From JAICKM01 sp038228295 (GTDB taxonomy: Bacteria > Chloroflexota > Chloroflexia > QHBQ01 > JAICKM01), in NCBI GenBank assembly GCA_038228295.1, contig JBBRPH010000008.1, forward strand, positions 1-64,000: a stretch of DNA of 64,000 nucleotides. Direction: 5' to 3'. The translations under genes and the position numbers were made by a program. Each line of letters starts with the position of its first letter. Position 1 is the first letter of the stretch. The notes beneath the pieces were generated by a model that saw only the letters and a list, made by a program, of their open reading frames with translations, had not been told where the DNA came from and made no database searches. Below, piece after piece: positions 34,134 through 44,300 of this stretch.

Positions 34134-34835
34134 ATGCGGATTGTCGTCAACCATCTCACGCGGATGCAGCCGGGCTATATTTGTGTGGCGGGGGTAGACT
34201 TGGCAACGGGGCGCGCAGTGCGCCCGGTGTCGGAGAGCGGGCGGCTGGGTACGGTGTTGCTGACGCGCGAGCGCGGCCCGTTTGATATCGCCGTCGTGGC
34301 CGACTTGGGGCAGACTAAGCCGGCGGGCCACGCACCGGAGTGGGAAGACCAGCGGTTCGACCGCTTCAAGGCCCGTCGTGTCGAAACCCTCGCCGCCGCC
34401 GACTTCTGGCGCAGCCTGACCCTCGTCTCGTGTGCGCGCTTGCGTGATCTGTTCGGCCCTGACCTGCGGCCCAACGGTCACGGCGCGACAGTGGATGTGG
34501 GCCGGGGCAAAGCCTCACTCGGCTGTCTATCCGGCGTGCGGCCGCTCCTCTACCTGTCACCCGAAAGTAAACTGCGCGCCCAACTGACTAACGACGGCTT
34601 CCAACTGGATTTGTCCGTGACCGACATCCGCCTCTATGAACCCGATGGACTGACGGTGCGTGGGGCGTGCATGACCGATCTCAACCGCCGCATGGCCGCC
34701 GGGGTGGAGGTGATTCTGAGTCTGGGCCTGGGTCGGGCGTGGCTGAAGGAAGGCGAAACCGTCTCCCACCATTGGCTTCAACTCAACAACCTCCACTTGG
34801 CCGACGATCCGAACTGGGGCGATGCAGCGCGCTAA
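34134..34835 (+). CDS. dual-OB-fold-like protein of unknown function
   Basis: 233 residues from the ATG at 34134, with GAGGTG upstream. The opening MRIVVNHLTRMQPGYICVAG followed by VDLATGRAVRPV resembles proteins described as having a dual OB-containing domain (DuOB), thought to bind nucleic acids. The rest is beta-rich: PFDIAVVADLG, SLGCLSGVRPLLYLSPESKL, VRGACMTDLNRRM. It ends SHHWLQLNNLHLADDPNW. The family assignment is from memory of the motif. No catalytic residues are evident and no partner gene is adjacent. Confidence 0.7.
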   Translation: MRIVVNHLTRMQPGYICVAGVDLATGRAVRPVSESGRLGTVLLTRERGPFDIAVVADLGQTKPAGHAPEWEDQRFDRFKARRVETLAAADFWRSLTLVSCARLRDLFGPDLRPNGHGATVDVGRGKASLGCLSGVRPLLYLSPESKLRAQLTNDGFQLDLSVTDIRLYEPDGLTVRGACMTDLNRRMAAGVEVILSLGLGRAWLKEGETVSHHWLQLNNLHLADDPNWGDAAR

Positions 34836-34860
34836 AACACACTGCGCGCGCGGTGACCGA

Positions 34861-34892
34861 CAAAATAGCCCCCACGCGCGGGCGTGGAGGCT
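34861..34892 (-). terminator. intrinsic terminator after tRNA-Val
   Basis: On the minus strand an 11-bp stem (34867-34877 with 34882-34892, one G.U) is followed by ATTTTG. It lies just past the tRNA 3' end. Confidence 0.85.
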
Positions 34893-34900
34893 TGGGAGGG

Positions 34901-34974
<74 letters not shown>

Positions 34975-34997
34975 GCAGTGCCTAATGTACTGCGGGC

Positions 34998-35027
34998 ATT
35001 ATACGCCGGCTTACTGCAGTTTGTCAA
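34998..35027 (-). promoter_or_regulatory. consensus promoter of tRNA-Val
   Basis: On the minus strand TTGACA (35027-35022), an 18-bp spacer and TATAAT (35003-34998). Its -35 overlaps that of the divergent promoter at 35021-35049. Confidence 0.88.
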
Positions 35028-35049
35028 GCGCGTTAAGCTGTGCTATAAT
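35021..35049 (+). promoter_or_regulatory. promoter of the V4R/signalling cluster
   Basis: TTGTCA (35021-35026), a 17-bp spacer and a perfect TATAAT (35044-35049). The start would be about 110 bp before the ATG at 35167. The -35 shares five of six bases with the tRNA-Val -35. Confidence 0.8.
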
Positions 35050-35166
35050 GCCCCCCGTAGACACCTTGCGCCCTGTGCGGCAATGGGATATACTTAGGCC
35101 AGACTTCTAGGCCAGAATTCATACTGACCCGCAATCCAGTCCAGCGTAAGCAGGAGGCCAGCTCTC

Positions 35167-35913
35167 ATGTCGGGTGATCCGAACGAATTTCGCCCCACAA
35201 CTCCATCGTCGGGGCGGTCCGCGATTAGCGCGGATACCGCGCCGACCTCCCGTGGTGGGGCTGTTATTGCCCCGGTCGGCTCCCGTATGCAAGACGCGGA
35301 GACCGAGCGCTTTTACCCTAATAACATGGGCCGCTATGTCTTTATCGCTCTCGAAGAATTGCTAGGGCGCAATGGACTTAACGCGGTGCTGAACCTGGCC
35401 GGGCTGACCCATTTTATCAATAACTACCCCCCCAACAACATGGAAAAGAAGTTCCCCTTTGCCAGCTACGCCGCCGTTAACCAGGCTATCGAAGATTTTT
35501 ATGGGGTGCGTGGCTCCAAAGGGCTGATGCTGCGCTGCGGCAAAGTCTCGATGACCCACGCCCTGGCAATGTATACCGCGTTCGCCGGCATCGGCAACCT
35601 GGGGATGCGACTCATGCCGCAGTCCATGAAGGTCAAAATCACCCTCACGGTGATCGCCCAGACTTTCCGCACCATTAGCGACCAGGTGAGTAAAGTCACC
35701 GAAGAAGCCGATGCCTATATCTACGAAAACGAGACCTGTTCGATGTGTTGGCGGCGAACGTCGTCTCAACCCTGTTGCCATGTGGCGACCGGCGTGTTGA
35801 TCGAAGCGTTGCATTGGGCCACCGGCAAAAACTACCGCGTGACCGAAGAAGCCTGTATGGCGATGGGCGCCCCCACGTGCCGCTTCGTGATCGATAAACA
35901 GGCAATTGAATAG
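35167..35913 (+). CDS. V4R (4-vinyl reductase) domain protein
   Basis: 248 residues. AGGAGG precedes the ATG. The first 45 residues are a Ser/Pro-rich tail. The V4R domain (about 55-245) ends with the family's Cys pattern GKNYRVTEEACMAMGAPTCRFVI. A Cys-rich loop, CSMCWRRTSSQPCCH at about 193-207, could bind metal. V4R domains bind small molecules and sit in regulators and in BchJ-type proteins. This copy is fused to no output domain and starts a co-directional cluster with a beta-helix protein, a response regulator and a multi-GAF kinase, which suggests a ligand-sensing or adaptor role. Confidence 0.85.
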   Translation: MSGDPNEFRPTTPSSGRSAISADTAPTSRGGAVIAPVGSRMQDAETERFYPNNMGRYVFIALEELLGRNGLNAVLNLAGLTHFINNYPPNNMEKKFPFASYAAVNQAIEDFYGVRGSKGLMLRCGKVSMTHALAMYTAFAGIGNLGMRLMPQSMKVKITLTVIAQTFRTISDQVSKVTEEADAYIYENETCSMCWRRTSSQPCCHVATGVLIEALHWATGKNYRVTEEACMAMGAPTCRFVIDKQAIE

Positions 35914-35992
35914 GCTACCGCCCTCGGCGTGCCGCATCAGAGGTACGGCCTTTGATCGCCGCACGCTGATAGCGTGCAGCTGAAAGCTACCC

Positions 35993-37312
35993 ATGAAAAA
36001 GGTCATCCTACGCGACCACCGCCGCATCAGCCCGTTCATGGAAGTGGCGCGCGATCTGCGTATTCTGAATAAGCCGCTCTGGCTCTATCAGCGTGATGTC
36101 CTAGCGCGTCATTGCACCGGCGAATTGGTAGCCGACTCGTTGGACCAGATTCCGCGAGACGATGAGCCGTTGTTGGTCTATCGCGACAGCATCTTTTTCA
36201 ACCCGCCGCTAATGGACGATTTTGTGCGGCGCGCGGTCGCCTCCGGCAAAGCCGCCCAAGTCGCCTTTTCGCCCGACGACGCTGCGGTGATCCACCACAT
36301 GACCAATCTGCAAGACGGCCTTAAGCTGTGCGACGATTTGTGGCGCGGCGAACTCTGGTATTTTCCGCACGGCTGGGAGCCGCAAGCCGACCCCATCGTG
36401 ATCGACACCGAGCCGATGGAATTGGGCTACTACCAGGTGCCGCATTATATCGTCGAAAACGGCAATTTTGTCTATCATGTACCAATCAAGGCGTTTATCC
36501 CCATCGAAAGCTGGGTGGCGATCATGCTCACCAACTCGCTATTCGGGGTGTTGGGCTGGGCGCGACGGCTACTCAAAGAAAAAGACTCGCTGGGCATCAA
36601 ACTCCGTATCCTCACACGTGTGCTGCTGGAACGCAAACACCCGCTGGCCTCCTCGGCCCTCGTGCGCATTGGGCGCAACTGCAAAATTGACCCCGGTGTG
36701 ATCATCCACGGCCCAACGATCATCGGCAACAATGTGGTGATCGGCGCGGGCAGTATGATCGTGTCGAGCGTTATCGGCGATAACGTCAACATCATGCACG
36801 GCGCGCAGATCGTCCTCAGCATGGTCAGCAACGGCTGCTACATTCCGTTCCGCGCCGCGCTCTACGGCACCTCGTTTATGGAAAACACCATGGTCGCCCA
36901 GAACACCGTGTTGCAGGGCTGCGTCGTGGGCCGCAATACGTTTATCGGCGGCGGCAACACCTTCACCGACTACAACCTGCTGGGCAATCCTATCACCACG
37001 ATGCACCGGGGTAAGCTGGAACCGGTGGGCCTGGCGGCGTGCGGTTGTGCGGTCGGCCACGACTGCCGGATCGGGGCCGGATTTGTCTTTTATCCCGGCC
37101 GCACTGTGGAATCGGGCACCATCCTGATCTATCGCGGTGACGCGGCAGTGGTGGATCATAATATAACCGCCGATATGGGGGGCCGCGACCCGCGCGTGGT
37201 GCGGCTCCATACGACTGATAGTCTGGTCATCAACGAAGACATTGCGCCTAGCACCCTGGAGACGGCAGCCCCTGTGGGCGCGCAGCTCCAGGGGGCCGGG
37301 CTGGGCCGTTAG
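35993..37312 (+). CDS. left-handed beta-helix (GlmU/LpxA-like) transferase-like protein
   Basis: 439 residues. The N-terminal half (about 1-215) has MKKVILRDHRRISPFMEV, DEPLLVYRDSIFFNPPLMD and a helical stretch. It recalls nucleotidyltransferase-type N-domains, but the usual LAAGxGTRM loop is absent. From about 220 hexapeptide repeats of the beta-helix type appear (IGRNCKIDPGVIIHGPTIIG, NNVVIGAGSMIVSSVIGDNV, VGRNTFIGGGNTFTDYNLLG, VGHDCRIGAGFVFYPGRTVE), as in acyl- and nucleotidyltransferases. Substrate unknown. The product may modify a sugar or a protein in the signalling cluster it belongs to. Confidence 0.8.
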   Translation: MKKVILRDHRRISPFMEVARDLRILNKPLWLYQRDVLARHCTGELVADSLDQIPRDDEPLLVYRDSIFFNPPLMDDFVRRAVASGKAAQVAFSPDDAAVIHHMTNLQDGLKLCDDLWRGELWYFPHGWEPQADPIVIDTEPMELGYYQVPHYIVENGNFVYHVPIKAFIPIESWVAIMLTNSLFGVLGWARRLLKEKDSLGIKLRILTRVLLERKHPLASSALVRIGRNCKIDPGVIIHGPTIIGNNVVIGAGSMIVSSVIGDNVNIMHGAQIVLSMVSNGCYIPFRAALYGTSFMENTMVAQNTVLQGCVVGRNTFIGGGNTFTDYNLLGNPITTMHRGKLEPVGLAACGCAVGHDCRIGAGFVFYPGRTVESGTILIYRGDAAVVDHNITADMGGRDPRVVRLHTTDSLVINEDIAPSTLETAAPVGAQLQGAGLGR

Positions 37313-37330
37313 CGGAGGGCAGGACGACAG

Positions 37331-38260
37331 ATGGCCGGAACTAAACGGGGCAAAATCCTGATCATTGACGATACCGTTGACATCGCCCAGATGCTCAACT
37401 TCTACTTCCAGGCGCAGGGTTTTGAAACCAAAATGGCGAATCGCGGCGGTGACGGAGTTGCGGCGGCGCGCTCCTGGGCACCCAACCTTGTGCTGCTCGA
37501 TATCAATATGCCCGACATGGACGGTTATGACGTGGCGCGCACGCTGCGCCAGCACCTCCGCACCAGCCATATCCCGATCATGTTCCTGACCGAGCGCGGC
37601 GAAAAAAGCTCGAAGTTGGCGGGCCTGGAGCTAGGCGTGGACGACTATGTGACCAAGCCGTTCGATATGGACGAACTGCACCTCCGCTGCCTCAACGCGC
37701 TGCGCCGGGCCAATCAGGAGAGCCTGACTAATCCGGTGTCAGGCTTGCCCGGCTCGCAACTGATCGAGGAGCAGTTGAAGACCCTCCTGCGTAAAACCTC
37801 ATGGGCGTTGGCGACCTGTACGGTCAACCATTTCGGCCCGTTCAACGATGTCTACGGCTTTGTGGCCGGCGACGATGCGCTGAAAACAATTTCCATGCTA
37901 CTGAGCGAGGCACTCAACGAAAAGGGCGGGGATGATGATTTTCTGGGCCACGTCGGCGGCTCCGACTTTATGATCACCACCACGCCGGACCGTGTGAAAA
38001 CGTTGTCTGAGGCGGCGGTTGTGCGCTTCGACCGCGATGTGCCGCTGCTCTACTCCTATCAGGATCGGCGGGCCGGTTTTATGATGGTGCAAGAGCCGAG
38101 CGGCAAACAGCGCCAGGTGCCGTTGATGAGCCTGTCTATCGGGGTGATCAGCCAGGCGCAAGGTCCGTTTACCGATATCCGCGAACTCACCGAAGTGGCC
38201 TCAGAGGCCAAGCAAAAGGCCCGACAGGCCGGCGCCAGCTCGGTTTATATTGAACGCTAA
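37331..38260 (+). CDS. response regulator with degenerate GGDEF-like domain
   Basis: 309 residues. The receiver (about 7-122) has DD at 14-15, phosphoacceptor D57 (LLDINMPDMDG) and K109 (YVTKPF). The second half (about 135-305) follows the GGDEF-domain plan (NPVSGLPGSQLIEEQL, NDVYGFVAGDDALKTI, LSIGVI), but the signature is GGSDF (about residue 208). Diguanylate cyclase activity is therefore doubtful; it may bind nucleotide or serve as an output scaffold. GGAGGG precedes the ATG by 12 bp. The gene lies between the beta-helix gene and the giant kinase. Confidence 0.88.
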   Translation: MAGTKRGKILIIDDTVDIAQMLNFYFQAQGFETKMANRGGDGVAAARSWAPNLVLLDINMPDMDGYDVARTLRQHLRTSHIPIMFLTERGEKSSKLAGLELGVDDYVTKPFDMDELHLRCLNALRRANQESLTNPVSGLPGSQLIEEQLKTLLRKTSWALATCTVNHFGPFNDVYGFVAGDDALKTISMLLSEALNEKGGDDDFLGHVGGSDFMITTTPDRVKTLSEAAVVRFDRDVPLLYSYQDRRAGFMMVQEPSGKQRQVPLMSLSIGVISQAQGPFTDIRELTEVASEAKQKARQAGASSVYIER

Positions 38261-38353
38261 GGATCGGCGACCCCCCCGCTGCGCGGGCGGCCCTTGCGTG
38301 GCGCACCTGCTAATGCCGATTGACTCGCATACTTTATAGAGGGAATACGTCCC

Positions 38354-41300
38354 ATGCCGAATCCTCCCGATGGGCCGCTAAGAGAAGAGATCCCCCTGCC
38401 CCTTGCTGAGCCTGCTGCCCGGCCCGAGGCACTGGCGTGGTTGGTAGACCTGAGTCGCGCCGTAGCGACGCGCCAGGAACCGGAAGGCATTGCCACTGCG
38501 GCAGCGGCGGTCATCGGCCGGGCGCTGAACGCGCAGGTGACGGTGTGGCTCGCACGGGCCGGGGCCGAGCGTGACTTGGCTGCCTTGTCGGGTGCGCCCG
38601 TCGGTGTGGTCGGCCGTGATCCGGCGAACTCGGTGGTGCCGCTGCGCTTGCTGGCGCACTACGCCGGAGACGGCGCGGCGGCTACGCCACGCTCCGGCAC
38701 GCCGGCGCCGGCCGATGGCGCCGCTGCGCGCGCTTGGGAGAGCGGTGTGCCCATGGTGCGCTCAACCGGCTGGGCTGTACTCCTGCCGGCAGGCGCCGGC
38801 GCACCTGCCGTCGGCGTGCTGGAATGTTGCCCGCTCAGTGGGATCGCGGCGGATGCGGCGCATCTGCCGGCCTTACAGGTGGCAGCGGGTCAGTTGGGGT
38901 TGGCCCTGGCCGGAGCCGGGACGCAGGAGCGCATGGGCCGCCGCCTGGCCGAAGCCCTGCTACTGCGTGAAGTCAGCCAGATGATCGGCAATTCGATTGA
39001 CCTGGAAGAAACGCTGGCGGCGGTGCTGACCTCGGTGCGCCGGCTTATCCCCTATAGCGGCGGCGAGATCACCCTCTACCAGCCCGACCGAGGCCGCTTG
39101 GTGACTGCGGCGGTAGCCGGGGAAGACGTGTTCGCCGGCCATTATCATCAGGAGTATGAGATCGGCGCGGGCTATACGGGCTGGGTGGCGGCCCACAAAC
39201 GCCCGCTGGTGGTGCCCGATATTAGTCAGCCGGGGCTGGGGATCGATCTCAGTGTACTACCCCAACCGCAGCCGCAAACACCCATGCTACCGGGCGGCAT
39301 CCTTATGCGCGCTTACATCGGCTTGCCGCTGATCACTGCGGGAGTTGGGGACGCAGATACGCTGCTGGGTACGCTTGAAGTGATGTTCGACACGGCTTTC
39401 GCATTCGCCGACCATGATGTGCGCCTATTGCAGCAAGTGGCCGATGAAGCCGCTGTCGCCATCGAAAATGCGCAAACCTATCGCGGCTCGCGTGAGCGGC
39501 TCGACCGCCGCCTGCAAGAATTGACTGTGCTGCAACGCATCGGGCGCGAACTAAACGCGACCTGGGATCTGGGCCGTATTTTTGAACTGCTGGCCCGCGA
39601 AGCCGCCCAGGCAACCCGCGCGCGCACCGCTAATGTGATCGAAGTGGAGCCGGATGGGCGCAGCTATCGCCTGCGCGCCGTCTACGGCCTGGATGCCGAA
39701 CGCACCGAGCGCTATATGGCGATGACCGTTCCGATGGATACCGGCCTGGTGGGGCAGGCGATCCGCAGCGGCCAAGCCCGCCTGGTGGCCGATGTGCGAA
39801 CTGAGCCGGGCTATATTGAGGTGGACCCCGCGACGCGCTCCGAATTGGTTATGCCGATCCGCTACGAGGATCAGATCGTCGGCGTGCTGAACCTGGAGAG
39901 CGATCAGACGGCAGCCTTCGATATGGACACGCAACACTTCGTTGAAGCCCTGGCCGATCAGGCGGCTATCGCCGTCGGCAACGCGCAAAACTATGATGCC
40001 CAAGTGCGCCAGGGCGAACAGTTGCTGCGTCGTGCCAGCCAGTTGAACCAGGTACTCGAAATTAGTAACGCGCTCACCGGCGAACAGCCGCTGGAAGAGG
40101 TGCTTGACCAGATCGTTCATGCAGTGACTGAGACGGCCGGCTTTGCGGTTGCCGTGCTCAGTATTTTAGACGCAGCCCAGCCTAGCCAGTTTCGCTACGT
40201 TGCCGCTGCCGGCTTACCGCTGCCGGTGTTTGAAGAACTGCGCCAAACCCCCGTTTCCGTCCATCTGGTCACCCAATCGCTGATGCGGCCTGAGTTCCGC
40301 ATGGGGCGTGCCTACTTCATCAGTCACGAACACGAAGATGCGTGGGCCGGTATCCGCACAGTAACGATGCAACCGGTCAAACCCCTAAATAGTCCGCAAG
40401 ACTGGCACGCTGAGGATGCGATGCTCGTCCCGCTGACCAGCACCACCGGTGATTTTCTCGGCTACCTGTCGGTGGACGAGCCGTTGGACGGCAAACGCCC
40501 GACCCGTGCCGTGATCGAAACGCTGGAGATTTTCGCCAACCAGGCCGCTATCGCCGTCGAAAATGCGCAACTGTTCGACCGCTACAAGCACCGTATCACC
40601 GAACTTGCCACGCTCAACGGCATCGGCGAAAGCCTGGCCGCCTTGCTCGACATTGAGCAGATCGGCGACACCGTTTACCGCCAGATTAGCGCCTTCCTGT
40701 CCGCTGAATCGTTCTATCTTGCCACTTATGACCCAACGACTAGCGTCATCCATTACGAGTACTGTATTGATATGGGCCAGCCTATCGGGATGCCCGACGG
40801 CCACATCGGGCGTGGGATGGGCAGCCGCGTCCTGCAAAGCGCCACCCCGCTCGTGGTCCACGATCTGGAAGACTCAGAGCACCCCGATTCGCCGGCGAGC
40901 GGCAACCATTACGGCGTGGGCGTGACGCGCAGTTGGGTCGGTGTGCCGTTGCTGGTCGGCGGGCACCCTATTGGCGTGCTGTCGGTACAAAGCACTAAGC
41001 CCCATGCTTTCAACACCGATCAGGTGCAGTTCTTAACCACCGTCGCCACCAGTTGCGCCGTTGCGATCCAGAACGCGCAACTCTTCCGCGAAGGGCAGCG
41101 CCGAGTGGACGAACTCGCCACGCTCAACGCTATCGCCCGCGATCTCAACACGGTGCATGAACTCGATCCGTTACTGACGCTGATCTACGACCAGGTGGGC
41201 CGCGTCCTCGACACGACGAACTTCCAGATCGGCCTCTGGTACCCGCAGCGTAACGAAATCGAGTTCCGCTTTATCCGGCAGGGCGGCGAACTCTACGCGC

Positions 41301-44300
41301 CGGTTTCGCGCCCGCCGAGCGGCGGCATCACACCCTACCTGCTGCATACGCGCCAACCGTTGCTGATTCGCGGTGACAGCGCCGCCTGGAGCCGCCAAAT
41401 GGGGCTGACCCATGTCGGCGAACCGTCGCGCTGCTTCCTGGGTGCGCCGATGGTGATCGGCGACCGGGCGCTGGGCGTGATCCTCGTCTATAACACCGAG
41501 CGTGACGACGCTTACGATGAGGACAACCTGACCCTGCTGAGTACCATTGCCGCCCAGGCGGCGAGCGCTATCGAAAATGTGCAACTATTCCAGGAACGCG
41601 AACGGCGCATCAACGAACTCTCTATCCTTAACGAAGTGGCGCGCGATCTGACCGCTACGCTGGATGCCTCTTCGCTGATGGAACGTTTGCTCGGCCATGT
41701 GATGCAGTTCACCAACGCCGCGTTCGGTAGCATCTTTCGCTATGACCGCCAGCGCAACGGTTTGCGCCTGCTGGCGACCCAGGGCATTCACGATACCGCC
41801 ACCCTGCGTGATTTGGCGCAGACGTGGCCGTTGGAGCGGGGATTGCTGGGCCGCGCCGCACGCACCCACCATTCATTGCTGATTCCCAATGTCGCACTAG
41901 AGCCGGACTATGTGAACCTGAACGACCGGGTACAGTCGGAATTGATTGTGCCGGTCCTCAAGGAATCCCAACTGCTGGGCGCGATCAGCATCAGTAGCCC
42001 GCTGATCAACGGCTTTGCCGGCGACGACGTGCGCTTCGTGGAACAATTGGCTTCGCAGGCGGCGATTGCGCTGGACAATAGCCGCCTTTACGATGAGGCG
42101 CAGACCCGTGTGTTGCAACTCGACACGTTGAACCAACTCGGCAATGTGCTGTCGGCGGCCCTCGACGTGGAGAGCATCTTTGAGACGCTGTACGAGCGTA
42201 TCACCAATTTCTTTGAAGTTGCTGCTTTCTACATTGCCCTGACGGATGAAGAAAATCACCAAATTTTGTTCCCGTTAATGGTAGAAATTGCCGAGGACAC
42301 CGGCGAAGAAACTCGATTGGCTAATCAACACGCCGCCTGGGGTACCGGGTTATCGGGTTACGTCATCGGGACGGGTCAGCCCCTGCTGATCCCCGGTATG
42401 GCCGATCCCCGCTACGCTGAATTAACCGGTATCGCAAACCATGCGGGGAGCCTACACGACCGTGGTGCCTGGATGGGCGCACCGTTATTGGTCGGCAATG
42501 CGCCGATTGGCCTGCTCTCGGTGCAGTCGTTCCAGCCGGGCGCATACACACAAGAGCATCTATTGTTCCTGACGACCTTAGCCCACCATGCCGCCGTGGC
42601 GATCCAAAACGCCCGCCTATTCGGCCAGATCCGGCGCTTTAACGAAGAACTCGAAGTGGTGGTCGCTGATCGCACCGAGGAACTGGCCGCCGCCAACCGT
42701 GAACTGGTGGTCCGCAACCAGCGCCTGGAAGAACTGTACCAAATCAGCCATCAACTGACCACCACACTTGAACTTGACCAGATTCTGCAACGCGGCCTGC
42801 AATTGGTCACATCCATCGGTGGCGTGCAGCGCGGTTCGGTGATGCTCAAAGACCTACAAACCGGCCAACTCGTCTATCAAGCGACTGTGGGCCGGCCGGA
42901 ACCGCTGGCGAAGGGCACTCCCACCCCCTTCCAGCACGGCGAGGGGTTGATCGGTTGGGTGGTGCGCGAACGGCAGGGGGTGATGGTCAACGATGTGCTG
43001 ACCGACGCTCGTTGGACCGCTAACCTGCAGTGGGGTGTCGGTGTGCGTTCGTTGATCGCGGTGCCGTTGCTGTCGGGCGAAGACCTACTTGGTGTGGTTA
43101 ATCTGTCGCACCCAGAACCGAACCATTTTGACGAAGGCCATTTGCGTCTGATCTCGACGGTGGCGAACGAAATGTCTATCGCCATCCATAATGCCGAACT
43201 CTACAGCCTGATCACCGATCAGTTCGAGCGCGAGGCCGCCGCCCTGCGCGTGCAAGAGGCCGAGGCCAGTAAGCTGAACGCCGTGCTGGGCAGTATCACC
43301 GACGGCGTGCTGGTGTTCGACTCCGACCGCCAAGTGATCCTGATGAACAATGCCGCCGAGGGGCTACTGGGGGTGGCAGCGCACGATCTGGTGGGCCGTC
43401 GGATGCCGCACGGCTTGCCGGCCGGCGATCTGCACCCGGATGTGCTGCAAATGGTGACGCAACTTAGCGCCCTGCCGGAATTGCCCGAGAATGGGCAATC
43501 GTGGCAAGGCCGCTTCCAACTCACCAACCGTGTGGTCAATGTGATCGTTTCGCGGGTATCGTCGGTGCAGCGCGAGACGATGGGCGTCGTCATGGTCTTC
43601 CGCGATGTCACGAAAGAGGTGGAAGTGGACCGCATGAAGAGCGAGTTCATTTCGCTGGTGTCGCACGAAATGAAAACCCCAATGACCTCGATCAAAGGCT
43701 ACACCGACTTGATTCTGATGGGATCGGTCGGCGCGGTCAGCGATATGCAAAAGAGCTTCCTCAACGTCATCAAGAGCAATACCGACCGCCTCAGCGCCCT
43801 GGTCTCCGACCTGCTTGACCTGTCGCGCATCGAAACCGGGCGTATCAAGCTAGAACTCAAGTATGTGCAATTGGAAGATCTGATCAACGATGTGCTGGCG
43901 AGTCTGCGGACGCAGATCGAGAGTAAGCGCCAGACGATCACCACGCACATTCCGTGGGGCTTGCCCGACATCAAGGCGGACAGCCATCGTGTGGTGCAGG
44001 TACTGACCAATCTGGTGAGTAACGCCAACAAATACACACCGGAAGACGGCACCATCAGCATCGTGGTAGAAGAGGCCGATAGCGGCAGTCTGGTAGTGCG
44101 CGTGCGCGACACCGGTATCGGGATGTCGGCCAAAGACCAGGAACGCTTGTTTGAGCGCTTCTTCCGCGCCGACCACCCCGGCGTGCAAACGGTTAGCGGC
44201 ACCGGCCTCGGTTTGGTCATCGCTAAGTCACTGGTCGAGATGCACGGCGGGACGATGAGCGTGGACAGCGAACTCGGCGTGGGCAGCACCTTCACCTTTA

